Positions 8,972 to 16,718 of a DNA stretch of 64,000 bases are shown piece by piece. Below the pieces are notes generated by a model, which saw nothing but the letters and a program-made list of their open reading frames with translations, ran no database searches and was not told the origin of the DNA. Numbering within the stretch: position 1 is the stretch's first letter; each line of letters begins with the position of its first letter. Both the position numbers and the translations under genes were made by a program. The stretch lies in assembly GCF_025639805.1 (NCBI RefSeq), contig NZ_CP106735.1, positions 1,552,001 through 1,616,000 of the forward strand, read 5' to 3'. The DNA is from Reichenbachiella carrageenanivorans (lineage in GTDB: Bacteria; Bacteroidota; Bacteroidia; Cytophagales; Cyclobacteriaceae).

Positions 8972-11083
8972 CTATTTCAATAATTGATACGCAATGAATG
9001 CGAAGATATAAGCTACTGCCGACATATATATCAATTGAAGAAGAGGCCATTTCCATGACTTGGTTTCTCTATAGACTACTGCCAGCGTACTCATGCACTG
9101 CATGGCAAACGCATAAAACAGCATCAGGGATACACCAAGTGCAATGGAGTACATCGGTTTTCCAGTATAGGGGTTGATTTCTGCACGTAATTTGTCTTTG
9201 ATGGTAGATTCGTCTTCTACGTCTGAGCCCACACTATAGATGGTGGCGATCGTACCTACAAATACTTCTCGAGCAGCAAAAGATGTGATCAGTGCAATGC
9301 CAATTTTCCAATCGTATCCAAGAGGTCGGATGCAGGGTTCGATGGATTTGCCTAATACACCAGCATACGAGTTTTCTAGTTTGTATGCGCTCAGCAAAGC
9401 ATCGAATTCTTGGGAGCCGATCCCAACGGTTGGATTTTGCTCTACGACTCGCTGTTCGGCGTGATCAAAAGCTTCTCCTGGTCCGTATGAAGCCAATACC
9501 CAAAGAATAATAGAAATGGCTAAAATGATTTTTCCAGCTTCGAATACAAAGGTTTTGCTTTTAGAGAATATGGTGATCCATACATTTTTCCACTTGGGCC
9601 ATCTGTAGATGGGGAGTTCCATGATGAAATAGCTTTGCTCTTTCATCTTTAGTATTTTTTTCAATAATAGCGCGGAAAAAATAGCGCCTAGAAAACCAAT
9701 CAAGTACAAAGCCATGAGTGCTAGCCCTTGTACACTCAAGATCCCAAACACATAATCATTAGGAATGACCAAGGCGATCAGAATAGCGTACACGGGCAGT
9801 CTGGCAGAACAACTCATAAACGGTGTCACGAAAATAGTGATGATCCGATCTTTCCAGCTTTCGATATTTCGGGCAGCCATGATAGCAGGGATGGCACAGG
9901 CCACACCAGAGATGAGCGGAACCACACTTTTGCCGTTGAGGCCAAATTTTCGCATAATTTTGTCCATCAGAAAGACCACACGAGCCATATAGCCGGACTC
10001 TTCGAGTATGGCTATAAAAGCAAATAGTAGGGCGATCTGAGGGATGAAAATAACGACCCCCCCTAGCCCAGGGATAATACCTTCGGCAATGAGATCCGTG
10101 AGTACACCAGCGGGTAAGTAGGTCTTGGCCCAACTGCTTAGTTTGGCAAAACCAAAATCGATGTAGTCCATAAAAGGTTCAGCCCAAGCAAAGATGGACT
10201 GAAAAAGCGCAAACAGGATCACAAAAAATATAAGGTAACCATAGATCTTATGCGTCAGTATTTTGTCGATCTTGTGATTGCGAGTGGCTGTAGATTCTAG
10301 ATCCGTTTTGGTAACTATTCGAGTGAGTTTGTCACGAATGATTTTGTATCGCTCTACGGTTTCGGTAGTTTGAAACTGGCGATCGCAGAAGTTGTATTGT
10401 ACCTTTTTGTCGGCGATAAATTTTTTCTCGTCGTTAGATAGAAAGCTCTTGCTGTAGGTTTGCTGAGCATATTGATACGCTACGTAGTCATTTTCTAAGG
10501 CAAACTTGTCCTTGATTACTGGTATGATCTCGGGGGAGAGCTCGTTGATGTCGTAGAAGAGCTCCGTGGAACCAGACAGATCTTCAAAGAGGGTCTTTTT
10601 GAGCTCTGGAATACCTTCTCCAGTTCGGCCATTGACCGTGAGCACCGTAGTGTTGAATTCTTCTTCTAAGGCACGTAGATCAATGTTTAGTCCACTGCGA
10701 TTAGCCACGTCGAGCATGGATAGCACGAGGATGGTAGGTAAGCCCAAATCTTGTATCTCCGAGAATAGCAATAGATTTCTTTCGAGGTTGGAGGCATCGG
10801 CAATGACCACAATTTTGTCAGGAAAGTCATGGGCATTTTTATCACTCAATACATCAAATACTACTCGTTCATCCATCGAGCGGGGATATATACTATAGGT
10901 GCCAGGTAGGTCGATCACATTTGCGGCAGCGCCATTTTCACGGAAAGTGCCACTGATTTTGTCCATGGTTACGCCAGGGAAGTTACCTACCTTTTGGTTC
11001 ATGCCTGTCAGTAGATTGAATATAGAAGTTTTGCCTGCATTAGGGTTGCCGACTAGCGCGACGTGAAGAGGGGCGTTGCTCAT
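8972..11083 (-). CDS. feoB: Ferrous iron transporter B
   Basis: 703 residues. The N-terminal G-domain has G1 GNPNAGKTS (12-20), the switch I segment GNFPGVTMD and G3 DLPGTY. G4 is SMLD (122-125), where the usual motif is N-x-x-D, so the guanine-contacting Asn is Ser. The membrane part has the Gate repeats (GGVVIFIPQIALLFAFIAILEESGYMAR region; FVTPFMSCSARLPVY with the conserved Cys) and about nine or ten helices. It moves Fe2+ across the inner membrane, gated by nucleotide hydrolysis. It follows feoA by 7 bases and is presumably iron-regulated through the promoter upstream of feoA. Confidence 0.96.
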   Translation of the reverse strand: MSNAPLHVALVGNPNAGKTSIFNLLTGMNQKVGNFPGVTMDKISGTFRENGAAANVIDLPGTYSIYPRSMDERVVFDVLSDKNAHDFPDKIVVIADASNLERNLLLFSEIQDLGLPTILVLSMLDVANRSGLNIDLRALEEEFNTTVLTVNGRTGEGIPELKKTLFEDLSGSTELFYDINELSPEIIPVIKDKFALENDYVAYQYAQQTYSKSFLSNDEKKFIADKKVQYNFCDRQFQTTETVERYKIIRDKLTRIVTKTDLESTATRNHKIDKILTHKIYGYLIFFVILFALFQSIFAWAEPFMDYIDFGFAKLSSWAKTYLPAGVLTDLIAEGIIPGLGGVVIFIPQIALLFAFIAILEESGYMARVVFLMDKIMRKFGLNGKSVVPLISGVACAIPAIMAARNIESWKDRIITIFVTPFMSCSARLPVYAILIALVIPNDYVFGILSVQGLALMALYLIGFLGAIFSALLLKKILKMKEQSYFIMELPIYRWPKWKNVWITIFSKSKTFVFEAGKIILAISIILWVLASYGPGEAFDHAEQRVVEQNPTVGIGSQEFDALLSAYKLENSYAGVLGKSIEPCIRPLGYDWKIGIALITSFAAREVFVGTIATIYSVGSDVEDESTIKDKLRAEINPYTGKPMYSIALGVSLMLFYAFAMQCMSTLAVVYRETKSWKWPLLQLIYMSAVAYIFAFIAYQLLK

Positions 11084-11090
11084 GGGGGCT

Positions 11091-11309
11091 TTAAGATAAA
11101 GTGATCGTGGCGGCTTCTTCGAGCCTTAATGATAAATCGTAACCTGACACACGGATACAGATTGGGTCTCCTAGTGGAGCAGCAAATCTCATTTCTACTT
11201 CGGTACCAGGCAGCACACCCATTTCTAATAATTTCAAAGAGATGTATTCGTTGGTGAAGTTGTTGACTATTCCTTTTTCCCCAGGTCTGAGCTGTGCCAC
11301 TGATTGCAT
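11091..11309 (-). CDS. feoA: Ferrous iron transport protein A
   Basis: 72 residues from ATG 11309 (MQSVAQLRPGEKG); a longer frame to 11399 would run through the promoter and is rejected. An SH3-like FeoA fold is shown by LRPGEKGIV, LKLLEMGVLPGTEVEM and the C-terminal ISLR-type strand GYDLSLRLEEAATI. It is thought to bind and modulate FeoB. A promoter and an inverted repeat lie directly upstream. Confidence 0.94.
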   Translation of the reverse strand: MQSVAQLRPGEKGIVNNFTNEYISLKLLEMGVLPGTEVEMRFAAPLGDPICIRVSGYDLSLRLEEAATITLS

Positions 11310-11314
11310 AAATC

Positions 11315-11341
11315 CCTTATTTAGAATTATTAAAAATAAGG
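11315..11341 (-). promoter_or_regulatory. Inverted repeat, probable metal-repressor operator of feoAB
   Basis: On the minus strand CCTTATTT and AAATAAGG form 8-bp arms around an 11-nt AT-rich centre. It begins 2 bases after the -7 element and ends 5 bases before the feoA ATG, exactly where a repressor would block transcription start. Its position fits a Fur- or DtxR/MntR-type site, but the sequence does not settle which. Confidence 0.6.
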
Positions 11342-11343
11342 AG

Positions 11344-11374
11344 CAAAAGTATGTGATTTGTCCTAAGGCTACAA
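11344..11374 (-). promoter_or_regulatory. Bacteroidota-type promoter of the feoA operon
   Basis: On the minus strand TTG (11374-11372) is followed after 20 bases by TACTTTTG (11351-11344), a full match to the TAnnTTTG -7 element with a -33 TTG. Transcription would begin inside the inverted repeat just downstream. Confidence 0.7.
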
Positions 11375-11464
11375 GTCTAATTTTGATGAGAAAAGTCATT
11401 GGCTGAAAAAGCCAAATTGTTTTTAAAAATCAAACTAAATTGTCCTTTCAAATTTTAGTAGCTC

Positions 11465-12841
11465 ATGGCCAAAACAAAAACCGCATTTTTCTGTCAAAAC
11501 TGTGGCGCACAATCCCCCAAATGGGTAGGTAAGTGTGCTTCGTGCAACGAGTGGAATTCTTATGTAGAGGAGGTCGTTGCCCAACCTACAGGTAGCAATG
11601 CCAAAATCTGGACAGAAGCAGATAAAAATGCGAGGCCTAATCAAGCCGTATCGATACAGGATGTAAAAGCTGAAGCCAGCGAGCGGTTCATTACTACAGA
11701 TGTGGAACTGAATCGAGTATTGGGAGGAGGCATCGTACCAGGTTCTTTGGTACTAATTGGCGGTGAACCAGGTATAGGCAAGTCCACTTTGTTTTTGCAG
11801 GTGGCATTAGGGCTACCCAATAAGAAAACACTTTATGTGTCTGGTGAGGAAAGTCCTCAACAGATAAAAATGCGAGCTGATCGAATGCAGGCAAAATCAC
11901 CTAATTGCTTGCTGCTATCCGAAACTTCGCTCAATAATATTTTTCAGCAGATCAAGCAGATCAATCCAGATATTTTAATCATAGACTCTATTCAAACTTT
12001 GTTTTCCGCCAAAGTAGAGAGCTCGGCGGGTAGTGTGAGTCAGGTGAGAGAATGTACTGCTGAGTTGCTGCAATTTGCGAAGACCTCGAATGTGCCTGTC
12101 TTTTTGATTGGACATATTACCAAAGAGGGTACGATCGCGGGGCCTAAAGTACTGGAGCATATGGTGGATACTGTGCTGCAGTTTGAAGGAGATAGACATT
12201 TGAGTTATCGTATCTTACGTACGATCAAAAATCGGTTTGGCTCTACTTCCGAGCTGGGGATCTATGAGATGTCGGGCACAGGCATGCGCCAAGTGTCTAA
12301 TCCGTCGGAGATCCTGATTGCGCACAAGGATAGCGAGCTCAGTGGGGTGACCATAGGTGCTTCTATCGAAGGCAATCGCCCCTTGCTCATAGAGACGCAG
12401 GCACTGGTGAGTGCGTCTGCTTACGGTACACCACAGCGGAGTACTACGGGCTACGATGCCAAACGACTCAATATGTTACTGGCAGTACTAGAGAAGCGTG
12501 GAGGGCTTCGTCTCGGCAATCAAGATGTGTTTTTGAATATTGCTGGTGGTCTCAAGATTGATGATCCTGCTTTGGATTTGAGTATTGTGGTGTCTATCGT
12601 GTCCTCTTATGAAGAGCGGGTGGTTAGTTCAGATATTTGTTTTGCAGGAGAGATTGGACTCGGCGGGGAAGTGAGGGCGGTCAATCGTATTGAAAATAGA
12701 ATCTCTGAAGCAGAGAAGCTGGGTTTCAAGAAGATATTTGTGTCGAAAAACAATGCGAAAGCTGTAGCCGCAGCTAGCTTTCTGATCGAAGTAATATTAG
12801 TGCAAAATATTGCTGAGGTGTTTAAAAAATTAGCCCAATAG
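11465..12841 (+). CDS. radA: DNA repair protein RadA
   Basis: 458 residues. A four-Cys zinc finger (Cys10, 13, 24, 27), a RecA-like core with Walker A GEPGIGKST (100-108), the RadA-specific KNRFG motif around 257 and a C-terminal Lon-protease-like domain (GGLKIDDPALDLSIV). It drives branch migration during recombinational repair. It is monocistronic, divergent from feoA. There is no U-tract terminator on its strand; the strong hairpin after its stop points the other way. Confidence 0.96.
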   Translation: MAKTKTAFFCQNCGAQSPKWVGKCASCNEWNSYVEEVVAQPTGSNAKIWTEADKNARPNQAVSIQDVKAEASERFITTDVELNRVLGGGIVPGSLVLIGGEPGIGKSTLFLQVALGLPNKKTLYVSGEESPQQIKMRADRMQAKSPNCLLLSETSLNNIFQQIKQINPDILIIDSIQTLFSAKVESSAGSVSQVRECTAELLQFAKTSNVPVFLIGHITKEGTIAGPKVLEHMVDTVLQFEGDRHLSYRILRTIKNRFGSTSELGIYEMSGTGMRQVSNPSEILIAHKDSELSGVTIGASIEGNRPLLIETQALVSASAYGTPQRSTTGYDAKRLNMLLAVLEKRGGLRLGNQDVFLNIAGGLKIDDPALDLSIVVSIVSSYEERVVSSDICFAGEIGLGGEVRAVNRIENRISEAEKLGFKKIFVSKNNAKAVAAASFLIEVILVQNIAEVFKKLAQ

Positions 12842-12843
12842 AT

Positions 12844-12872
12844 AAAAAATATCCCGCACCGAGAGGTGCGGG
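12844..12872 (-). terminator. Rho-independent terminator (minus strand)
   Basis: A perfect 8-bp GC-rich stem CCCGCACC/GGTGCGGG with a 4-nt loop. Read on the minus strand it is followed by ATATTTTTT. On the plus strand no U-run follows, so it ends a minus-strand transcript coming from about 13000-13100, not radA. Confidence 0.75.
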
Positions 12873-12939
12873 AAAGCTCAGGATCGAAGCCACCTTTGTC
12901 GCTCCGAAGTTGTCACCATAGCGGTAATTCGTGTATGCT

Positions 12940-13008
12940 CTAGCTGATCAGTACCAGCAGCACCAATCCAATAAAGTAGAGCAGTAAATCTTTATATTCT
13001 CTAACCAT
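12940..13008 (-). CDS. Possible 22-residue single-helix membrane peptide
   Basis: A short frame ATG 13008 to TAG 12940 encodes MVREYKDLL followed by a hydrophobic run with one Gly (LYFIGLVLLVLIS). A charged N-terminus (R, E, K, D) and about 15 consecutive hydrophobic residues fit a single transmembrane peptide. It lies alone in a 511-base gap, with a strong terminator 68 bases downstream on the same strand and another terminator upstream that separates it from the 13353 gene. It is too short for homology from memory; the helix-like composition and own terminator are the support. Confidence 0.45.
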   Translation of the reverse strand: MVREYKDLLLYFIGLVLLVLIS

Positions 13009-13295
13009 AGCTGTGTTTTTTTAATAGGATTATAAAAACATTTAATTGTTATATATAACTCTATTTGTAATTAAATATTACTATTGGAATAATTAATTAT
13101 ACATTACAAAGCTTACGATTTTTTTAATTGCAAACCAGACCTCTTATCTGTTTTTTGCCCTAGACAGGTCAGGTTTTAGATGACTAAAAGCCACTTGTCG
13201 ATGAATGGCAGCAAATGATAGATTGATTATTCGCGGAAAAAGGAGGCAAATTGGGGGATGGAGTTCTATTAGTGATTTGAAATGGGTTAGGCAAT

Positions 13296-13335
13296 AAAAA
13301 AGTCTCATTATTTCGATGAGACTTTTGATTTTTTT
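13296..13335. terminator. Bidirectional rho-independent terminator
   Basis: The 11-bp stem AAAAGTCTCAT/ATGAGACTTTT with a 7-nt loop is flanked by an A-run and a T-run, so it works both ways. On the minus strand it ends the SiaC-like gene. Confidence 0.85.
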
Positions 13336-13352
13336 GGTGGATTTTTGGTCGG

Positions 13353-13775
13353 TTAGTTTTCAGACTCTTCTTTCATTTGCCCTAGAATTTTGATCTCTGG
13401 GATCTCAACATAATTAAACTCATAGTTGAAGAAAGAGCTGAGGTCTTCTCCTGCTTCGAGCATATCCTCATCTCCAGACTCATAGTACCAGTTGATATGA
13501 ATTTCCTTGCCTCTTTCTATTTTCAAGTCATTGAGTTTTTTGAAAAGGATATAGATGCATTTTGAACTACTCGTATTGAAGTATTCAAAGGCGGCATTTA
13601 GTGTGATAGCATCTTTATCTGTTTTACCGAAGTGGTCGATGGAGTCGTTGATATATCTGTAGAAAACTAGTGGGTTTTCCGGGCTCGATTTGCCTCTGAT
13701 ATCCAACAGCCCCTTCGCTGGATCGAAATAAATCGAAGGAGTCACTCTTGTTGCTCTGATAAAAAAACCTTTCAT
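13353..13775 (-). CDS. SiaC-family (DUF1987) regulatory phosphoprotein
   Basis: 140 residues. Family features: N-terminal ATRVTPSIYFDP, GLLDIRGKSSPENP and YFNTSSSK, where Thr68 stands at the same number as the phosphorylated Thr of Pseudomonas SiaC. SiaC-type proteins act as partners of a kinase/phosphatase switch (SiaB/SiaA) and bind a diguanylate cyclase (SiaD) in Pseudomonas. No such partner is adjacent here. It is monocistronic with its own terminator. Cytoplasmic; the partner in this organism is unknown. Confidence 0.82.
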   Translation of the reverse strand: MKGFFIRATRVTPSIYFDPAKGLLDIRGKSSPENPLVFYRYINDSIDHFGKTDKDAITLNAAFEYFNTSSSKCIYILFKKLNDLKIERGKEIHINWYYESGDEDMLEAGEDLSSFFNYEFNYVEIPEIKILGQMKEESEN

Positions 13776-14131
13776 TTGTTGCAGTTTATGAGCTATGCGA
13801 TTGTTTTTTAAAAGTCGCTTAGCTTATGGTTATTTTGAATGTTTTTGAGCTTTCACGCTTAATGCCTTGTTAGCAAGAACTTGCACAAGGTTGTGAATTA
13901 GCTGGTTGATTACAATATTTTCAACCTCAAAGATCAACTGTTTTTAAAAAAAATAGAATACAGGAATCTCTTAAAAACAAACTAAGCTAGTCGAAAGGTA
14001 CATTACAGGCGAGAATTGGCAAAAATATAATGTGAAATGATGAAATATTTGTTCTTTATATCTCTTCATCGGAGGCCTACGGTTTAATTAATTACGAGCA
14101 TAGGTAATTCTCTTATGATCAAAATGAGTAG
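13776..14131. other. 356-base gap, nothing clear
   Basis: It separates two minus-strand genes. It should contain the promoter of the SiaC-like gene, but I find no good TAnnTTTG match. A loose GGTTG/CAACC repeat near 13902-13926 has no matching U-tract on the minus strand. No gene or RNA is recognised. Confidence 0.4.
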
Positions 14132-16129
14132 TTATTGGGAGTCGTCGGCATCGTCAAAAAACCTATCTGTCTCATCATAATCATCCCCGAGATCCTTCGC
14201 AAATTTTTTGCCGTACTTTGTCACTTTAAATTCCGTACGACGGTTGACCTGATGCTCTTCTTCTGTTTTGGCCCCTTTGATAATAAGCTTGGTTTCTCCA
14301 TATCCTTTAGCAACCATACGTCGGCCTTCTATACCTTTGGAGGCGATGTAGTTGACGGCACTCTGCGCCCTTCGTTGAGATAGGTTCATATTGTATTCGT
14401 GGCTAGAGCGTACATCGGTATGTGAGCTTAGCTCTATGTTGATGGTGGGGTTGTCTTTCATCAGTGTGACTAGTTTGTCGAGTTCGGCTGCTGCTGCTGG
14501 TTTGATATTGGCTTTATCCAAGTCGTAATAAATATTGTTGAGCACAATAGGCTTGTCTACTACGATCTGATCTAGTGGCAGGTCAATTTCAAACTCTACA
14601 TCGGTCACCATCTCTTTGAGCTGGGCTTTGTCGGCTGATTTGCCAACGGTAGAAAAATCTATTCTTGTCGTGAAGTATTGCTCTTTTTCGGCAACTAAAA
14701 AATAGGTCTCTTCAGAGAATACGCGAAAACGGTACTTGCCATCCACCTGAGTGTACTTTTCATCTACGATGCCATCGTCTTCATCCAGTAGCACTACTTT
14801 GGTGTTGGACAGTGGGATGAGACCACCATTGTCGTCGTAGGTGAGTGTGGTGCCAGAGAGCCAGTAGTTTACTATTTTCAGATCTGGATCATCATTCACG
14901 AATGTGTAAATATCATCGTCACCTTTGCCTCCTTTTCGGTTAGACGTAAAAAAACCACGAGAAGGGTTAAATAAAAATAAACCGAAATCGTCTGCATTGG
15001 AATTAATAGGGATGCCTAAGTTTTCTAGTTTCACTTTTCCTCCTGCACGAGTGGCTTCAAATAGATCTAACCCACCGAACCCTGGCCATCCATCTGATGA
15101 AAAGTATAATCTGCCTGTTCCGCCTACATAGGGAAATACTTCATTGCCAGGTGTGTTGATCTGATCGCCCATGTTGCGCACATCTACCCAGCGACCTCGT
15201 CGATTGAGTGATGCGGTATAGATGTCTAGTCCCCCAAATCCCCCTTCTCGATTAGAGGAAAAATAGAGCGTAGTGCCATCTGGGCTTAGTGCTGGAGAAG
15301 AGTCCCAAGAGTCTTGTCCGTTTACACTCAAAGGGCGCGGTGTTTGCCATGCTCCGTTTCGATATCTGGTGAAATATAAATTGACATCGTCGGCACCAGA
15401 AGATTTGCCATTGTTGCCTTTGGCAAAAATTACTGTATTTCCATTTTTAGACATGGTAATGGAACCGAGATTTACACCTGGTTCATTTATTATTGGGCTT
15501 AGTTCTTCTAGTGTTGTGAGGTCTACATTTGCCCCACGTGTGTTCACTACGTAGATGTCTGTGAATGGAGTGCCAGTTCCTTTATAGATTTTTCCGCCTT
15601 CTCTATTTGAGGTGAAGTAGAGTTTTCCACCGTAATAAAATGGAGAGTATTCGGCAAATTGAGTGTTGATAGCTTCTAGGTTTTTAACTCTGAAGTAATT
15701 GACACGTGTCTCAATTTCGGGGAGCTGATTTAGGTTGTTGAGCTCTCGCTCTGCCATGGCTATCACTGCATCGTTTTGGGCAGTTTTCAGATAATCTTCC
15801 AGTACTTTATTGGCTCTTTCGGGGTCATCGTTTGACTTGAGTGCTCTGGCGTAATAGTAGTAAGCCATTTCGTCCTCGATACCTGCATCTATAGCCGCCA
15901 GATAGTAGGGCTCAGCTTCTTGCATGCGATTGGATTTGCGATACGCTTCTGCTAATTGAAAATTGGTTTCGGGATCTTCTGGCTTTAGGGCTTTTTCATA
16001 TTGGTAGATGGCATCGCTATATTCTCCGGCTTCAAAGCTTTTATTTGCTTTTTTGGTAGCGCTACAGGAAGCTAGCGCCAGAATGATAAATAAGCAGAAA
16101 AGCTTATGGATACGGGTCATAGAATACAT
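14132..16129 (-). CDS. PorE-like OmpA-family lipoprotein (TPR, beta-propeller, OmpA)
   Basis: 665 residues. Lipoprotein signal ending LALASC (Cys22 from ATG 16129, or Cys19 from ATG 16120, which gives the neater n-region). Then TPR repeats (about 30-130), a PD40/WD40-like propeller (about 165-410; repeated LYFTSNREGG, LYFSSNREGG, LYFSSDGWPG), a carboxypeptidase-regulatory-like beta domain (about 425-510) and a C-terminal OmpA peptidoglycan-binding domain (SSHTDVRSS, NLSQRRAQSAVNYI). This domain order and length are those of PorE (PG1058 of Porphyromonas gingivalis), a component of type IX secretion that ties the machine to peptidoglycan. Similar proteins exist in several copies, so orthology is inferred. 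An acidic tail ends the protein. Confidence 0.85.
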   Translation of the reverse strand: MYSMTRIHKLFCLFIILALASCSATKKANKSFEAGEYSDAIYQYEKALKPEDPETNFQLAEAYRKSNRMQEAEPYYLAAIDAGIEDEMAYYYYARALKSNDDPERANKVLEDYLKTAQNDAVIAMAERELNNLNQLPEIETRVNYFRVKNLEAINTQFAEYSPFYYGGKLYFTSNREGGKIYKGTGTPFTDIYVVNTRGANVDLTTLEELSPIINEPGVNLGSITMSKNGNTVIFAKGNNGKSSGADDVNLYFTRYRNGAWQTPRPLSVNGQDSWDSSPALSPDGTTLYFSSNREGGFGGLDIYTASLNRRGRWVDVRNMGDQINTPGNEVFPYVGGTGRLYFSSDGWPGFGGLDLFEATRAGGKVKLENLGIPINSNADDFGLFLFNPSRGFFTSNRKGGKGDDDIYTFVNDDPDLKIVNYWLSGTTLTYDDNGGLIPLSNTKVVLLDEDDGIVDEKYTQVDGKYRFRVFSEETYFLVAEKEQYFTTRIDFSTVGKSADKAQLKEMVTDVEFEIDLPLDQIVVDKPIVLNNIYYDLDKANIKPAAAAELDKLVTLMKDNPTINIELSSHTDVRSSHEYNMNLSQRRAQSAVNYIASKGIEGRRMVAKGYGETKLIIKGAKTEEEHQVNRRTEFKVTKYGKKFAKDLGDDYDETDRFFDDADDSQ

Positions 16130-16173
16130 AGATAGTTTACCTAAAGATAAAACACATTCCTAATATACGTCCC

Positions 16174-16659
16174 TTACTGGAAATAGCGCTTGAGCCAGCT
16201 GTTTTTTGCTGCTATTTTCCACTCCTTGTTGAAAGCGCCAATATTATCTACCAAGTTATTGAACGTAAGTGTGTCCTCGTTGATTTTGCCATTTTCTACA
16301 TAGGTTTTGATGCCATTTATCGGGATTTCAATGATTTCATTGTCGATAAGAAAACACACTTGGGTACGATCAAAGAAGCTGATGTCGAGTGATTGTTCTA
16401 GGCTCTTGACGAGCGCTACAGAGGCGTCGATAGAACATCCACTGGCTTGATTGAAAGATTCGTCCACACTGACGATCAAAAATTTGTCATGTACGACTTG
16501 AAAAGAGCTTTTGAGTGATTGTCCATGTGCCGCCCATTGCTCTAGGAAGGTCTTGCACTTTTGATCCAGAAAGAGCTGGTCTTTTGTAGAGAGCACCCTG
16601 TTGGCTTGGTAGATCCATACACGCGAAGTGTTGGCCATTTCTTCGAATGGAATGTACAT
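16174..16659 (-). CDS. Conserved Bacteroidota protein of unknown function
   Basis: 161 residues, soluble, starting MYIPFEEM and containing VWIYQANR, ASGCSIDASVALVKSLE and ISFFDRTQVCFL. I recall relatives in databases named 'ABC transporter ATPase', but no Walker A, signature or Walker B motif is present, so that name should not be carried over. It lies 45 bases upstream of the PorE-like gene on the same strand and may be co-transcribed. A TAATTTCG element lies 24 bases upstream. Confidence 0.75.
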   Translation of the reverse strand: MYIPFEEMANTSRVWIYQANRVLSTKDQLFLDQKCKTFLEQWAAHGQSLKSSFQVVHDKFLIVSVDESFNQASGCSIDASVALVKSLEQSLDISFFDRTQVCFLIDNEIIEIPINGIKTYVENGKINEDTLTFNNLVDNIGAFNKEWKIAAKNSWLKRYFQ

Positions 16660-16683
16660 AAGTTTATGCTTTTTATTGCCTAA

Positions 16684-16691
16684 CGAAATTA
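16684..16691 (-). promoter_or_regulatory. Variant -7 element TAATTTCG
   Basis: The octamer (plus strand CGAAATTA) has one mismatch to TAnnTTTG and lies 24 bases before the ATG at 16659. The same octamer precedes panD and the 5-formyl-THF cyclo-ligase gene in this window. Confidence 0.4.
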
Positions 16692-16718
16692 GACGCCAAA
16701 AGTAATGGATTCTACAGA

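Larger units (their letters stand above)
12842..13352. other. 511-base gap: small transcript locus between radA and the SiaC-like gene
   Basis: It holds a minus-strand terminator (12844-12872), a 22-codon frame (12940-13008), a very AT-rich stretch (about 13009-13130) that could hold its promoter, and a bidirectional terminator (13296-13335). A clean TAnnTTTG was not found. A minus-strand ATG at about 12922 opens a further 13-codon frame of doubtful meaning. No tRNA-like structure is seen. Confidence 0.5.

Noticed and set aside
11399..11420. Hairpin TTGGCT/AGCCAA followed by T-run between feoA and radA
   Set aside because: No gene on the plus strand ends upstream of it, and it lies behind both divergent promoters; probably chance or part of the radA leader.
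13902..13950. GGTTG/CAACC and GTTGAT/ATCAAC repeats with a T-run
   Set aside because: The T-run is on the plus strand while both flanking genes are on the minus strand; no transcript for it to end.
16174..16659. Name 'ABC transporter ATPase' for the conserved 161-residue protein
   Set aside because: No Walker or signature motifs are present; the name would be a propagated error.
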